A DNA stretch of 19,019 bases from DAOUBP01 sp034432655. Its GTDB lineage: Bacteria; Chloroflexota; Anaerolineae; CG2-30-64-16. Shown here piece by piece: positions 6,653 to 13,395 of this stretch. Numbering within the stretch: the stretch's first letter is position 1; the number at the start of each line of letters is the position of its first letter. Position numbers and translations under genes: made by a program. The notes beneath the pieces are model-generated. The model saw nothing but the letters and a program-made list of their open reading frames with translations, was not told the DNA's origin and searched no databases. Where the stretch lies: the NCBI GenBank assembly GCA_034432655.1, contig DAOUBP010000073.1:1-19019 (forward strand). The letters run 5' to 3'.

Positions 6653-7780
6653 TTATCCCCTCACCCTACGCAGCGCCGCGACCAGCGCGGGGAAGACCAT
6701 TGCGCCCGCGGCGGTCAGCGCGCAGCCTTTGGCCGGATCGGCGGTGAGGCCGACGGCCCGCACTTCTAGCCGGATGCCGTGCGCGGCCAGCATATCGCGC
6801 GCGGCTAGCAGGCTGAACACCCCGGTCGTCGTGTCCTCGAAGACAGTCACCTGTGCGCCGTCCAGCCGTTGCCAGACCGGCGCACAACACCCCCTCAGCA
6901 CCAGCGCGGCCGCATGATGCAACGCTTCTTCCAGCGGCACTCCCAGGGCATGCAGCATGGCCGCCAGCGCGTGGAAAGCCGCCGGTTTGCACAGGCGCTG
7001 GGGGTCCTGGCCGTGGCGCGCGGCCAACCACTCCAGCGCGCCCCAGCTCACCAGCGGCCAGTGCTCCAGCCCCGCGACCGCCAGCCCCAGCTCGGCCTCC
7101 GGGCTGCCGCCCGCACCATCCGGCCAGCGACCGGGGCGAGCGGTCATCACCGCCGCGTGGTGGCCGTCCCTGCACCACCACGCCAGCAGACGCCCCCGGG
7201 CCGCCGCGTCCAGCAGCGGCCGGTCCCGGGTCTGCAGGTAGCCTTGCTCGTCGAAGCGGGGTCGCAGGCCGTAGACCTGGCCGTACGTCCGGCTGCCCAA
7301 GGCGAGCTCTTGAAAAACCTGCATGGTCAGAGAGGTTTCAACGTTGCGGGCATCCAGCAAGACCGCGGCCAGCCGCGCGCGCTGTTCCGACGAGTAGCGC
7401 CGGGCCGCCGTCAACAGCGCCAGCGCGCACCGGCCCGGCAACGCGCCGCGCGAAGTCTGGTCCGCCAGCGCAGCAGCGAAGGCCCGGAAGTCGGGCGCAG
7501 GGACATCGGCCGGCGGGAGAGGAGCCGCCAGGTCGGGCGGCCAGGCGGCCTGCGGATCGGCCTGCCAGCGGGCATCCAGCAGCAAGGCTGCGCAGATGGC
7601 CGCTGAATCCCACTCGCTGGTGATGCCGGCAGCCTCGAACGCGGCGATGTCAGCGGGGGTCAGGGCGACGTGGGGTAGGCCCAACGCACGTGCCACGCGG
7701 TGCACGGTCTCGCGCAGCGCGTCGTGGTAGCCGTGCGGCTCTAACAAGACGCCGTCCATGTCGAAGAGCCAGATCTTCAC
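6653..7780 (-). CDS. HAD-superfamily hydrolase, last gene of the his operon
   Basis: A 375-aa HAD phosphatase-like protein. Motif I is FDMDGV (Asp7 nucleophile, Asp9 acid/base), motif II the Thr of VMTARPG, motif III the Lys of LCKPAAF and motif IV the acidic pair of VFEDTTTGV, so all catalytic elements are present. The cap and insert between motifs I and II are unusually long (about 200 residues). The GTG start overlaps the hisE stop as GTGA, implying translational coupling. The window encodes every other step of histidine synthesis but no PHP-type, HisB-N or HisN-type histidinol-phosphatase, so this is the best candidate for that step. That is an inference from position and fold; another phosphatase role is possible. 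Confidence 0.8.
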   Translation of the reverse strand: MKIWLFDMDGVLLEPHGYHDALRETVHRVARALGLPHVALTPADIAAFEAAGITSEWDSAAICAALLLDARWQADPQAAWPPDLAAPLPPADVPAPDFRAFAAALADQTSRGALPGRCALALLTAARRYSSEQRARLAAVLLDARNVETSLTMQVFQELALGSRTYGQVYGLRPRFDEQGYLQTRDRPLLDAAARGRLLAWWCRDGHHAAVMTARPGRWPDGAGGSPEAELGLAVAGLEHWPLVSWGALEWLAARHGQDPQRLCKPAAFHALAAMLHALGVPLEEALHHAAALVLRGCCAPVWQRLDGAQVTVFEDTTTGVFSLLAARDMLAAHGIRLEVRAVGLTADPAKGCALTAAGAMVFPALVAALRRVRG

Positions 7781-8073
7781 GGGGTATCGCCCTCTGCCCG
7801 CGGGCGATGACGGCGGCGTAGCTCGGCCTCCACATCGGCCAGGGTCAGGCCGCGGTAAGCCAGCAGCACCAGCAGGTGGTAGAGCAGATCGGCGCTCTCC
7901 TCGATCAAGCGCCGGTCGCTCTGTGCCTTGCCCGCCAGCACCACCTCGATGGCCTCTTCCCCCACCTTCTTCAGGATCTCGTCCTCGCCCTGGGCGAAGA
8001 GGCGGGCCGTGTACGAACCGGCCGGCGGGTTCTCCTTGCGGTCCAGGATGATCGCGAACAGTTCATGCAGCAT
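7777..8073 (-). CDS. hisE: Phosphoribosyl-ATP pyrophosphatase
   Basis: Second step of histidine synthesis: hydrolyses phosphoribosyl-ATP to phosphoribosyl-AMP and pyrophosphate. The 98-aa protein is the usual single-domain length. It shows the all-alpha NTP-pyrophosphatase motifs KKVGEEAIEVVLA (about 35-47) and EESADLLYHLLVLL (about 58-71), whose acidic residues bind Mg2+. The ATG at 8073 is chosen because GGAGG (8084-8080) lies 6 nt upstream and conserved sequence begins at once; the frame open to 8139 runs into repeat DNA. The TGA overlaps the GTG of the HAD gene. hisI is a separate gene upstream, not a fused hisIE. Confidence 0.95.
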   Translation of the reverse strand: MLHELFAIILDRKENPPAGSYTARLFAQGEDEILKKVGEEAIEVVLAGKAQSDRRLIEESADLLYHLLVLLAYRGLTLADVEAELRRRHRPRAEGDTP

Positions 8074-8135
8074 GACACGCCTCCGGTGGATGATGAACTG
8101 ACTTAGCTGATATGGCTGGTGAGAAGCCTGTGCGA

Positions 8136-8215
8136 GCATCCCGAGCGCAGTAGCACCCAGTCAAGGGACGCTTGCTCAGGCGCTCTTCGACTTCGTTACA
8201 CTCCGCTCAGGGTGC
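8136..8215. repeat. Inverted repeat pair between hisI and hisE
   Basis: The 122-bp hisI/hisE gap has two 16-base arms, 8136-8151 and 8200-8215, that match in 12 of 16 positions as inverted copies (GCATCCCGAGCGCAGT versus GCACCCTGAGCGGAGT). Between them lies CTTCGACTTCGTTACA-like sequence of a type I recall as a common interspersed repeat. The hisI stop (8198-8196) lies inside the element. Whether it affects expression of hisE is unknown. Confidence 0.5.
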
Positions 8216-8567
8216 CTTGCTCGTTTATGTCGAGCAGTGAGCGATAGAAACAGGAGGCCGCGCCGGTGTGGCAGGCCGGCCCGGCAGGTTCCACCAGCAG
8301 GAGCAGCGTGTCGGCATCGCAGTCCACCCGGATCTCCCGGACGCGCATCACGTTGCCGGAGGTTTCCCCTTTGCGCCACAAGGCCCCCCGGCTGCGGCTC
8401 CAGAAGTGTGCCTCGCCGGTCTCCTGCGTGCGCCGCAGCGCCTCGGCGTCCATCCAGGCGACCATCAGCACCTGCAGGGTGTGCGCGTCTTGCACCACGG
8501 CCGGGATCAGGCCGTGCGCGTCGAAACGGAGCTCGACGCGGTCGCTGCTTTTCGTTATGTCATTCAT
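8196..8567 (-). CDS. hisI: Phosphoribosyl-AMP cyclohydrolase
   Basis: Third step of histidine synthesis: opens the adenine ring of phosphoribosyl-AMP. The 123-aa protein has the expected signature SRSRGALWRKGETSGN, the metal motif DCDAD (Asp82, Cys83, Asp84, Asp86), PACHTG (Cys99, His100) and SCFYR (Cys106). The ATG at 8567 has GAGG 7 nt upstream; a TTG two codons earlier (8573) is in frame but less likely. The last residues, after SCFYRSL, are encoded by repeat DNA (complement of CTCCGCTCAGGG), so the C-terminus appears to have been extended by a few non-family residues. Confidence 0.95.
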   Translation of the reverse strand: MNDITKSSDRVELRFDAHGLIPAVVQDAHTLQVLMVAWMDAEALRRTQETGEAHFWSRSRGALWRKGETSGNVMRVREIRVDCDADTLLLLVEPAGPACHTGAASCFYRSLLDINEQGTLSGV

Positions 8568-8662
8568 TTTCAACCCTCAAATATCTCCCGTGCCACCAGG
8601 GGGGATGAAAAGCTCACACAAAGGCACAAAGACATAAAGCTATCTGATTTCCCTGGCGTCTT

Positions 8663-8787
8663 ATGGAGACACCAGATAGACATCACACATAGCGGAGTTC
8701 GCATCCTCAAATGCGAACAGGCGGCATCCTCAGATGCCGCGCTCCGATTGTGCGTGTTCTATCTGCGTTCCCTATTAGTGTCTCCAT
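8663..8787. repeat. Nested inverted-repeat element between purH and hisI, holding a REP-like doublet
   Basis: Outer arms ATGGAGACAC (8663-8672) and GTGTCTCCAT (8778-8787) are perfect inverted copies; inner arms AGATAGA (8674-8680) and TCTATCT (8758-8764) continue the symmetry. At the centre is a heads-out doublet (8692-8746). GCGGAG leads into GTTCGCAT-CCTCAA-ATGCGAAC (8697-8718), and GCGGCATC-CTCA-GATGCCGC (8721-8740) is followed by CTCCG. This covers about half of the 254-bp purH/hisI gap. It could be a MITE-like insertion; I see no clear target duplication and no transposase. Confidence 0.65.
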
Positions 8788-8821
8788 GTGAGATCACTTA
8801 GGCCAGGTCCAGATCATCCCG

Positions 8822-10336
8822 TCAATGTCGAAAGTGGCGGACGCCGGTGAAGACCAGCGCCAGGCCCGCGGCATCGGCTGCGGCGATGACCTCCGCGTCC
8901 CGCACCGACCCGGCCGGCTGCACGATGGCGGTGACTCCCAGCGCTGCGGCGGCCTGCACGCCGTCGGGGAAGGGGAAGAATGCGTCCGAGGCCAACACCG
9001 ACCCGACGGCACGTTCCCCGGCGCGCTGACCGGCGATCCGCACGCAGTCGGCCCGGTTGGGCTGGCCGCTGCCGATGCCCACGGTGAAAGCCCGGCCCGC
9101 CTCGGCGCGCGCCAGCAGCACCGCGTTAGACTTCAGCGGCTGCACCGCCTGCCAGGCGAAGCGCAGGGCGGCCATCTCCGCCTCGCTGGGCGCGCGCCGC
9201 GAGACCACGCGCCAGGCCGGCGCGTCCGGCGGATCGCCCAGGTCGCGTTCCTGCCACAGGTAGCCGCCTTCCACCGAGCGCAGCTCGTGGCTGGAGCGCG
9301 GCGCGTCGGGCGGCACTTCCAGCAGGCGCAGGTTCTTGCGGGCCGCCAGCAACGTGCGCGCCTCCTCGCTGAAAGATGGCGCCGCGATGCACTCGACGAA
9401 GAGATCCCCCAGGCCCGCCACAAATGCTGCGTTCACCTCCCGGTTGGCTGCGATCACGCCCCCGAAGGCCGAGACCGGATCGGAGGCCAGCGCCGGGCCG
9501 ATGGCGTCCTCCGGCCGCGCGGCGATCGCGATCCCGCACGGGCTGGCATGCTTCACCACCACTACAGCGGGCTCTGCAAAGCGCGTGACCGCGCCCCAGG
9601 CGCTGTCCAGGTCGAGCAGGTTGTTGTAAGAAAGGGGCTTGCCCTGCAACAGCCGGCCGTGGAGGGGCGTGCCGCCCGGCTGCGGGCTGTAGAAGACGGC
9701 CTGCTGGTGAGGGTTCTCCCCGTAGCGCAACGGGAGGGCGGGGTACAGCGCCAGGCGCAGCGGGGCAGCCTCCCCGCGCAGCGCGGCAAAATAGGCCTCG
9801 ATGGCCGCATCGTAGCGGGCGGCCAGGGCAAACGCCTTGTGCGCCAGCCGCAGGCGATGAGCAGGGTCCGCCAACACCGCCAGGTCATCGGGGTAATCGG
9901 CGGGGTCGCACAGCACGGCAACCCGGGCGTAGTTCTTGGCCGCCGCGCGCAGCAGGGTCACCCCGCCGATGTCAATGTTCTCGATCGCCTGATCCAGGGT
10001 GGCGCGGGGATCGGCGATCACCTGCTCGAAGGGGTACAGGTTGACCACCACCAGGTCAATGGCCGGCCAGCCGCGAGCACGCAGCGCAGCAAGGTCCTCA
10101 GCGGTCGCGCGCGCCAGCAGCCCGGCGTGGATGGCCGGGTGCAGGGTCTTCACGCGCCCTCCCAACATCTCCGGCTCACCGGTGATCTCCTCCACGGGGA
10201 CCACCGCCAATCCCGCGGCCGCCAACGCCCGCGCGGTGCCCCCGCTGGCGATCAGGCGCCACCCCGCGGCCGCCAGCCGGTCGGCCAGCGCTACCAGGCC
10301 GGTCTTGTCCCATACGGAAAGTACAGCGGTTTTCAT
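8822..10336 (-). CDS. purH: Bifunctional AICAR formyltransferase / IMP cyclohydrolase
   Basis: Last two steps of purine synthesis: formylates AICAR with 10-formyl-tetrahydrofolate, then closes the ring to IMP. The 504 aa are close to the usual 510-530. The N-terminal IMP cyclohydrolase domain shows SGGTARALAAAG, EMLGGRVKTLHPAIHAGLLA and VVNLYPF. The C-terminal transformylase domain shows LRYGENPHQQA, SYNNLLDLDSAW, VVVKHASPCGIA, DPVSAFGGVIA, QPLKSNAVLLA, GSGQPNR and DAFFPFPDG. The ATG at 10336 has GGGAG 7 nt upstream. It lies inside the his operon between hisF and hisI, which makes biochemical sense because HisH/HisF release AICAR. A private promoter within the upstream repeat region is possible but not seen. 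Confidence 0.96.
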   Translation of the reverse strand: MKTAVLSVWDKTGLVALADRLAAAGWRLIASGGTARALAAAGLAVVPVEEITGEPEMLGGRVKTLHPAIHAGLLARATAEDLAALRARGWPAIDLVVVNLYPFEQVIADPRATLDQAIENIDIGGVTLLRAAAKNYARVAVLCDPADYPDDLAVLADPAHRLRLAHKAFALAARYDAAIEAYFAALRGEAAPLRLALYPALPLRYGENPHQQAVFYSPQPGGTPLHGRLLQGKPLSYNNLLDLDSAWGAVTRFAEPAVVVVKHASPCGIAIAARPEDAIGPALASDPVSAFGGVIAANREVNAAFVAGLGDLFVECIAAPSFSEEARTLLAARKNLRLLEVPPDAPRSSHELRSVEGGYLWQERDLGDPPDAPAWRVVSRRAPSEAEMAALRFAWQAVQPLKSNAVLLARAEAGRAFTVGIGSGQPNRADCVRIAGQRAGERAVGSVLASDAFFPFPDGVQAAAALGVTAIVQPAGSVRDAEVIAAADAAGLALVFTGVRHFRH

Positions 10337-10349
10337 GTTCTTTCTCCCT

Positions 10350-10493
10350 GGTCACCGAATGAATTCGGTGCCTGGTAACATAACAAGTGCGCTCAAGCGC
10401 ACTCATCGGCCAGCCGCTTATGGCATCCCGGTCACCGAATGAATTCGGTGCCTGGTAACATAACAAGTGCGCTCAAGCGCACTCATCGGCCAG
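10350..10493. repeat. Two identical 64-bp direct repeats, each with two palindromes
   Basis: 10350-10413 and 10430-10493 are identical and 80 bp apart from start to start. Each contains CACCGAAT-GA-ATTCGGTG (10353-10370; 10433-10450) and AGTGCGCT-CA-AGCGCACT (10386-10403; 10466-10483). Together with the triplet repeat at 10524-10613 they fill the 345-bp hisF/purH gap. If the operon is read through, the mRNA here would carry a row of stable hairpins. The region contains no gene I can support. Confidence 0.85.
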
Positions 10494-10523
10494 CTGCAAC
10501 CTGCTTATAGCAGGTTTCTTACC

Positions 10524-10613
10524 GTGTCAGACGCCGAATTCATTCGGCGGGCCGTGTCAGACGCCGAATTCATTCGGCGGGCTGTGTCAGACGCCGAATT
10601 CATTCGGCGGGCC
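10524..10613. repeat. Three tandem 30-bp repeats, each a palindrome
   Basis: Units 10524-10553, 10554-10583 and 10584-10613 differ only in the last base. Each holds CGCCGAAT-TC-ATTCGGCG, whose core CGAAT..ATTCG is shared with the palindromes of the neighbouring 64-bp repeat, while the outer stem pairs differ (CGC/GCG versus CAC/GTG). There are no spacers between units, so this is not a CRISPR array. A separate palindrome of the GCATC-TGAG-GATGC family follows at 10633-10650. Confidence 0.85.
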
Positions 10614-10632
10614 ATCCGGCGGCCCCCGCCAG

Positions 10633-10650
10633 GCGCATCTGAGGATGCGC
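10633..10650. repeat. Single REP-like palindrome upstream of purH
   Basis: GCGCATC-TGAG-GATGCGC, a 7-bp stem with a 4-nt loop. It shares its core with hairpins at 8697-8718, 8721-8740 and 15880-15895, with outer stem bases that differ but remain paired. It lies 32 bp from the hisF stop codon. Confidence 0.6.
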
Positions 10651-10681
10651 GCCCCTCAAACGGCGTCTCCATGTCTCATTT

Positions 10682-11455
10682 TCACAGCACATTACCCCCC
10701 ACCGGCCGCACCGGCACCCCACGGCCGGCCAGATACGCCTTCACCGCCGCAATGGTCAGCGTACGGTCATGGAACAACGACGCGGCCAGCGCGGCATCGG
10801 CCTTGCCCGCGGTCAGCACCTCCGCGAAGTGCTCCAGCTGCCCCGCGCCGCCGCTGGCGATGACCGGCACAGCCACCGCCTCGGCGACCGCGCGGGTGAG
10901 CGCCAGGTCGTAGCCGGCCAGCGTGCCATCGGCATCCATGCTGGTGAGCAGGATCTCGCCCGCGCCCAGCGCGACCCCGCGTTGCGCCCAGGCCACTGCG
11001 TCCAGGCCGGTGGGGATGCGGCCCCCGTTGATGACCACCTCCCAGCCCTCTTCTCGCCGCCGCGCGTCGATCGCCAGCACGATGCACTGGCTGCCGAAAC
11101 GCCGCGCGGCCTCGGCCAGCAGCTCGGGATGACGCACTGCGGCCGAGTTGACGCTGACCTTGTCCGCGCCGGCCAGCAACAGCCGACGCATATCCGCCAC
11201 GGTGCCGATGCCGCCCCCTACCGTGAGGGGCAGGAACACCTGGTCGGCCACGCGGCGCACCATCTCGACGGTGGTCGCGCGGCCCTCGGGGGTGGCGGAG
11301 ATGTCCAGGAAGACCAGCTCGTCCGCGCCCATCTGGTCGTAGAGCCGCGCCTGCACCACCGGGTCCCCTGCATCGCGCAGGTCCACAAAGCGCACGCCCT
11401 TCACCACGCGGCCGTCCTTCACATCCAGGCAGGGGATGATCCGTCTGGCTAACAT
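10682..11455 (-). CDS. hisF: Imidazole glycerol phosphate synthase, cyclase subunit
   Basis: With HisH forms the enzyme that converts PRFAR plus glutamine-derived ammonia to imidazole glycerol phosphate and AICAR. The 257-aa TIM barrel shows the two catalytic aspartates: Asp11 in PCLDVKDGRVVKG and Asp129 in LAIDARR. Phosphate-binding motifs LTVGGGIGT, SVNSAAV, TSMDADGT and IASGGAG are also visible. The ATG overlaps the end of hisA by 7 nt, so the two are probably translated in tandem. A repeat-filled gap of 345 bp separates its stop from the purH start. Confidence 0.97.
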   Translation of the reverse strand: MLARRIIPCLDVKDGRVVKGVRFVDLRDAGDPVVQARLYDQMGADELVFLDISATPEGRATTVEMVRRVADQVFLPLTVGGGIGTVADMRRLLLAGADKVSVNSAAVRHPELLAEAARRFGSQCIVLAIDARRREEGWEVVINGGRIPTGLDAVAWAQRGVALGAGEILLTSMDADGTLAGYDLALTRAVAEAVAVPVIASGGAGQLEHFAEVLTAGKADAALAASLFHDRTLTIAAVKAYLAGRGVPVRPVGGNVL

Positions 11456-12168
11456 CGCAGCGCCTCCGCCAGGTCAATCCGCCCCTCGTAGAGCGCCCGG
11501 CCGATGATCACCCCGCTCAAGCCGGCTTCCCGCGCGGCGCTCACGTCGGCCAGCGACGCCACCCCGCCCGCGGCGATCACGTCCAGGCCGCTGGCTTCGG
11601 CCAGCGCACGGCTGGCGGCCAGGTTGACGCCCGTGCCCAGGCCGTCGCGGGCGATGTCGGTATGGATGGCCGTCCGCAGGCCCAAGGCCGCCAGCGTGCG
11701 GGCAAACGCGATCGCATCCAGCCCGCTTTCAACCTGCCAGCCGCGGGTGCGGACACGGCCGTCGCGGGCGTCAATGGCCACCGCCACCGCCTGGGGCCCG
11801 CCACGCGCCAGGGCCTGCGCCACCAGGTCCGGATTCTCCACGGCTGCGGTGCCCAGCACCACGCGGCTCACCCCCAGGTCCAGCAGCCCGGCCACCGCTG
11901 CCAGCGAACGCACCCCGCCGCCGAACTGCACGCGGCCGCCCAGGCGCAGGATCGCAGCCAGGGCCCGGCCGTTAGCTGCGCTGTCCTCGCCCAGCGCTGC
12001 GTCCAGGTCCACCACGTGCAGCCAGACCGCGCCGGCTGCGCGCCAGCGGGCCGCGACCTCTGCCGGGTCGTCGCTGTAGGCCGTCTGGCGGCCCGGGTCC
12101 CCTTCCTGCAGGCGCACCACCCGGCCGCCGCGCAGGTCAATTGCCGGGTACACGGTGAAAGTTCTCAT
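11449..12168 (-). CDS. hisA: ProFAR isomerase (HisA)
   Basis: Fourth step: Amadori rearrangement of ProFAR to PRFAR. The 239-aa half-barrel repeat protein is homologous to HisF. It shows PAIDLRGGRVVRL (Asp11), HVVDLDAALG, VQFGGGVRS, AIDARDG (Asp133), HTDIARDG (Asp171) and VIAAGGVAS. The ATG at 12168 is chosen because it overlaps the hisH stop as ATGA and starts directly at the conserved region; the longer open frame upstream is hisH read in another frame. Some relatives (PriA) also act in tryptophan synthesis; I cannot tell that from sequence alone. Confidence 0.96.
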   Translation of the reverse strand: MRTFTVYPAIDLRGGRVVRLQEGDPGRQTAYSDDPAEVAARWRAAGAVWLHVVDLDAALGEDSAANGRALAAILRLGGRVQFGGGVRSLAAVAGLLDLGVSRVVLGTAAVENPDLVAQALARGGPQAVAVAIDARDGRVRTRGWQVESGLDAIAFARTLAALGLRTAIHTDIARDGLGTGVNLAASRALAEASGLDVIAAGGVASLADVSAAREAGLSGVIIGRALYEGRIDLAEALRC

Positions 12169-12794
12169 CGGCCAAACTCCACAAAGTTCCGCAGGATGCG
12201 CAGCCCCACCGCCTGGCTCTTCTCGGGGTGGAACTGCACGCCGAACAGGTTGCCGCGGCCGACCACCGCAGCGAAACGAAAACCGTAATCGCTTTCGGCC
12301 AGGGCGTCCGAGGGTTGGACAGGGACACAGTAGTAGGCGTGGTTGAAATAGGCATACGCGCCCGGCGCCAGGCCCGCCAGCAAGGGGGACGGCGCCACGG
12401 GCCAAAGCTGGTTCCAGCCGGTATGCGGGACCTTCAACTGCGCGCCGTCCGGGCCGGCCAGGTCGGCCGGGAAACGGCACACCTCGCCGGGGAGCAGCCC
12501 CAGGCCGGGGACGCCGGGGGCTTCATCGCTGCGTTCGAAGAGCAGTTGCATGCCCAGGCAGATGCCCAGCAACGGCACCCCGCGGCTGACTGCCTCCCGC
12601 AAGGGCGCGACCCAACCGCCGTCCCGCAGACCGGCCATGCCATCCCCGAACGCGCCTACCCCGGGCAGGACCAGCTTATCGGCGCGCGCGACCTGGCCGG
12701 GATTGGCGCTGAGGAGGACCGTCGCGCCGGCCGCTTCGAGGGCCTTCTGCACCGAGCGCAGGTTGCCGATGCCGTAGTCAATGAGCAGGATCAT
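12165..12794 (-). CDS. hisH: Imidazole glycerol phosphate synthase, glutaminase subunit
   Basis: Class I glutamine amidotransferase that feeds ammonia to HisF. The 209-aa protein has the full triad: Cys79 in LLGICLGMQLL, His189 and Glu191 in GVQFHPEKS. The N-terminal IDYGIGNLRSV and LPGVGAFGDGM motifs are those of HisH. The ATG at 12794 has GGGAGG 5 nt upstream. It begins 12 bp after the hisB stop and overlaps hisA by 4 nt. Confidence 0.97.
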   Translation of the reverse strand: MILLIDYGIGNLRSVQKALEAAGATVLLSANPGQVARADKLVLPGVGAFGDGMAGLRDGGWVAPLREAVSRGVPLLGICLGMQLLFERSDEAPGVPGLGLLPGEVCRFPADLAGPDGAQLKVPHTGWNQLWPVAPSPLLAGLAPGAYAYFNHAYYCVPVQPSDALAESDYGFRFAAVVGRGNLFGVQFHPEKSQAVGLRILRNFVEFGR

Positions 12795-12806
12795 CGCCGC
12801 CTCCCG

Positions 12807-13394
12807 TCACAAGACCCCCTTGGTGCTGGGGACGACGCCGCCGCGGCGCGGGTCGAGGCAGGTGGCCGCGTCCAGCGCGCGGCCCAACGCCTTGAACAAC
12901 GCCTCGGCCTGGTGGTGATCGTCCGCGCCGTAGAGCACGCGGGCGTGCAGGTTGGCGCGTGCGGCCACGGCAAAGGAGTGCAGGAAATGCGGGAACAGGC
13001 TGGTGGCGATCCCGCCGACCGCCGGGCCGTGCCAGTCCGCCTGCACCACCGCGTAGGGCCGGCCGGAGAGATCAACCGCCACGAAGGCCAGCGTCTCGTC
13101 CATCGGCACGTAGGCCGACCCCATGCGGACGATCCCCCGGCGGTCCCCCAGCACCCGGTCGAAGGCCATGCCCAGCGCCAGGGCGCAATCCTCCACGGTG
13201 TGGTGCGCGTCCACGTGCAGGTCGCCGCGGGCGTGCAACGTCAGGTCGAACAGGCCGTGCACGGCCAGATGATGCAGCATGTGATCGAGGAAGCCCAGGC
13301 CGGTCTGGACCTCCGCCTGGCCGGTGCCGTCCAGGGCCAGCGACAGGCGGATATCGGTCTCGTTGGTTTGGCGGTGGATTTCGGCTGTGCGCAT
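12807..13394 (-). CDS. hisB: Imidazoleglycerol-phosphate dehydratase
   Basis: Sixth step: dehydrates imidazole glycerol phosphate to imidazole acetol phosphate. The 195-aa protein is the dehydratase only, without the N-terminal histidinol-phosphatase domain of enteric HisB. The duplicated metal motifs are visible: LDHMLHHLAVHG (about 36-47) with DAHHTVEDC (62-70), and HFLHSFA with DDHHQAEALFKALGRAL (about 158-174). The ATG at 13394 is 1 nt beyond the hisC stop and has GGAG 7 nt upstream inside hisC; the frame open further upstream is only the hisC shadow. Confidence 0.97.
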   Translation of the reverse strand: MRTAEIHRQTNETDIRLSLALDGTGQAEVQTGLGFLDHMLHHLAVHGLFDLTLHARGDLHVDAHHTVEDCALALGMAFDRVLGDRRGIVRMGSAYVPMDETLAFVAVDLSGRPYAVVQADWHGPAVGGIATSLFPHFLHSFAVAARANLHARVLYGADDHHQAEALFKALGRALDAATCLDPRRGGVVPSTKGVL

Positions 13395-13395
13395 A

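Noticed and set aside
10524..10613. Possible CRISPR array (three 30-bp repeats)
   Set aside because: The units are directly adjacent with no spacers and each is a full palindrome; there are no cas genes.
10467..10913. Plus-strand ORF with a repeated VSDAEFIRRA peptide
   Set aside because: The repeat arises from the 30-bp palindromes and the rest is antisense to hisF, with no ribosome-binding site.
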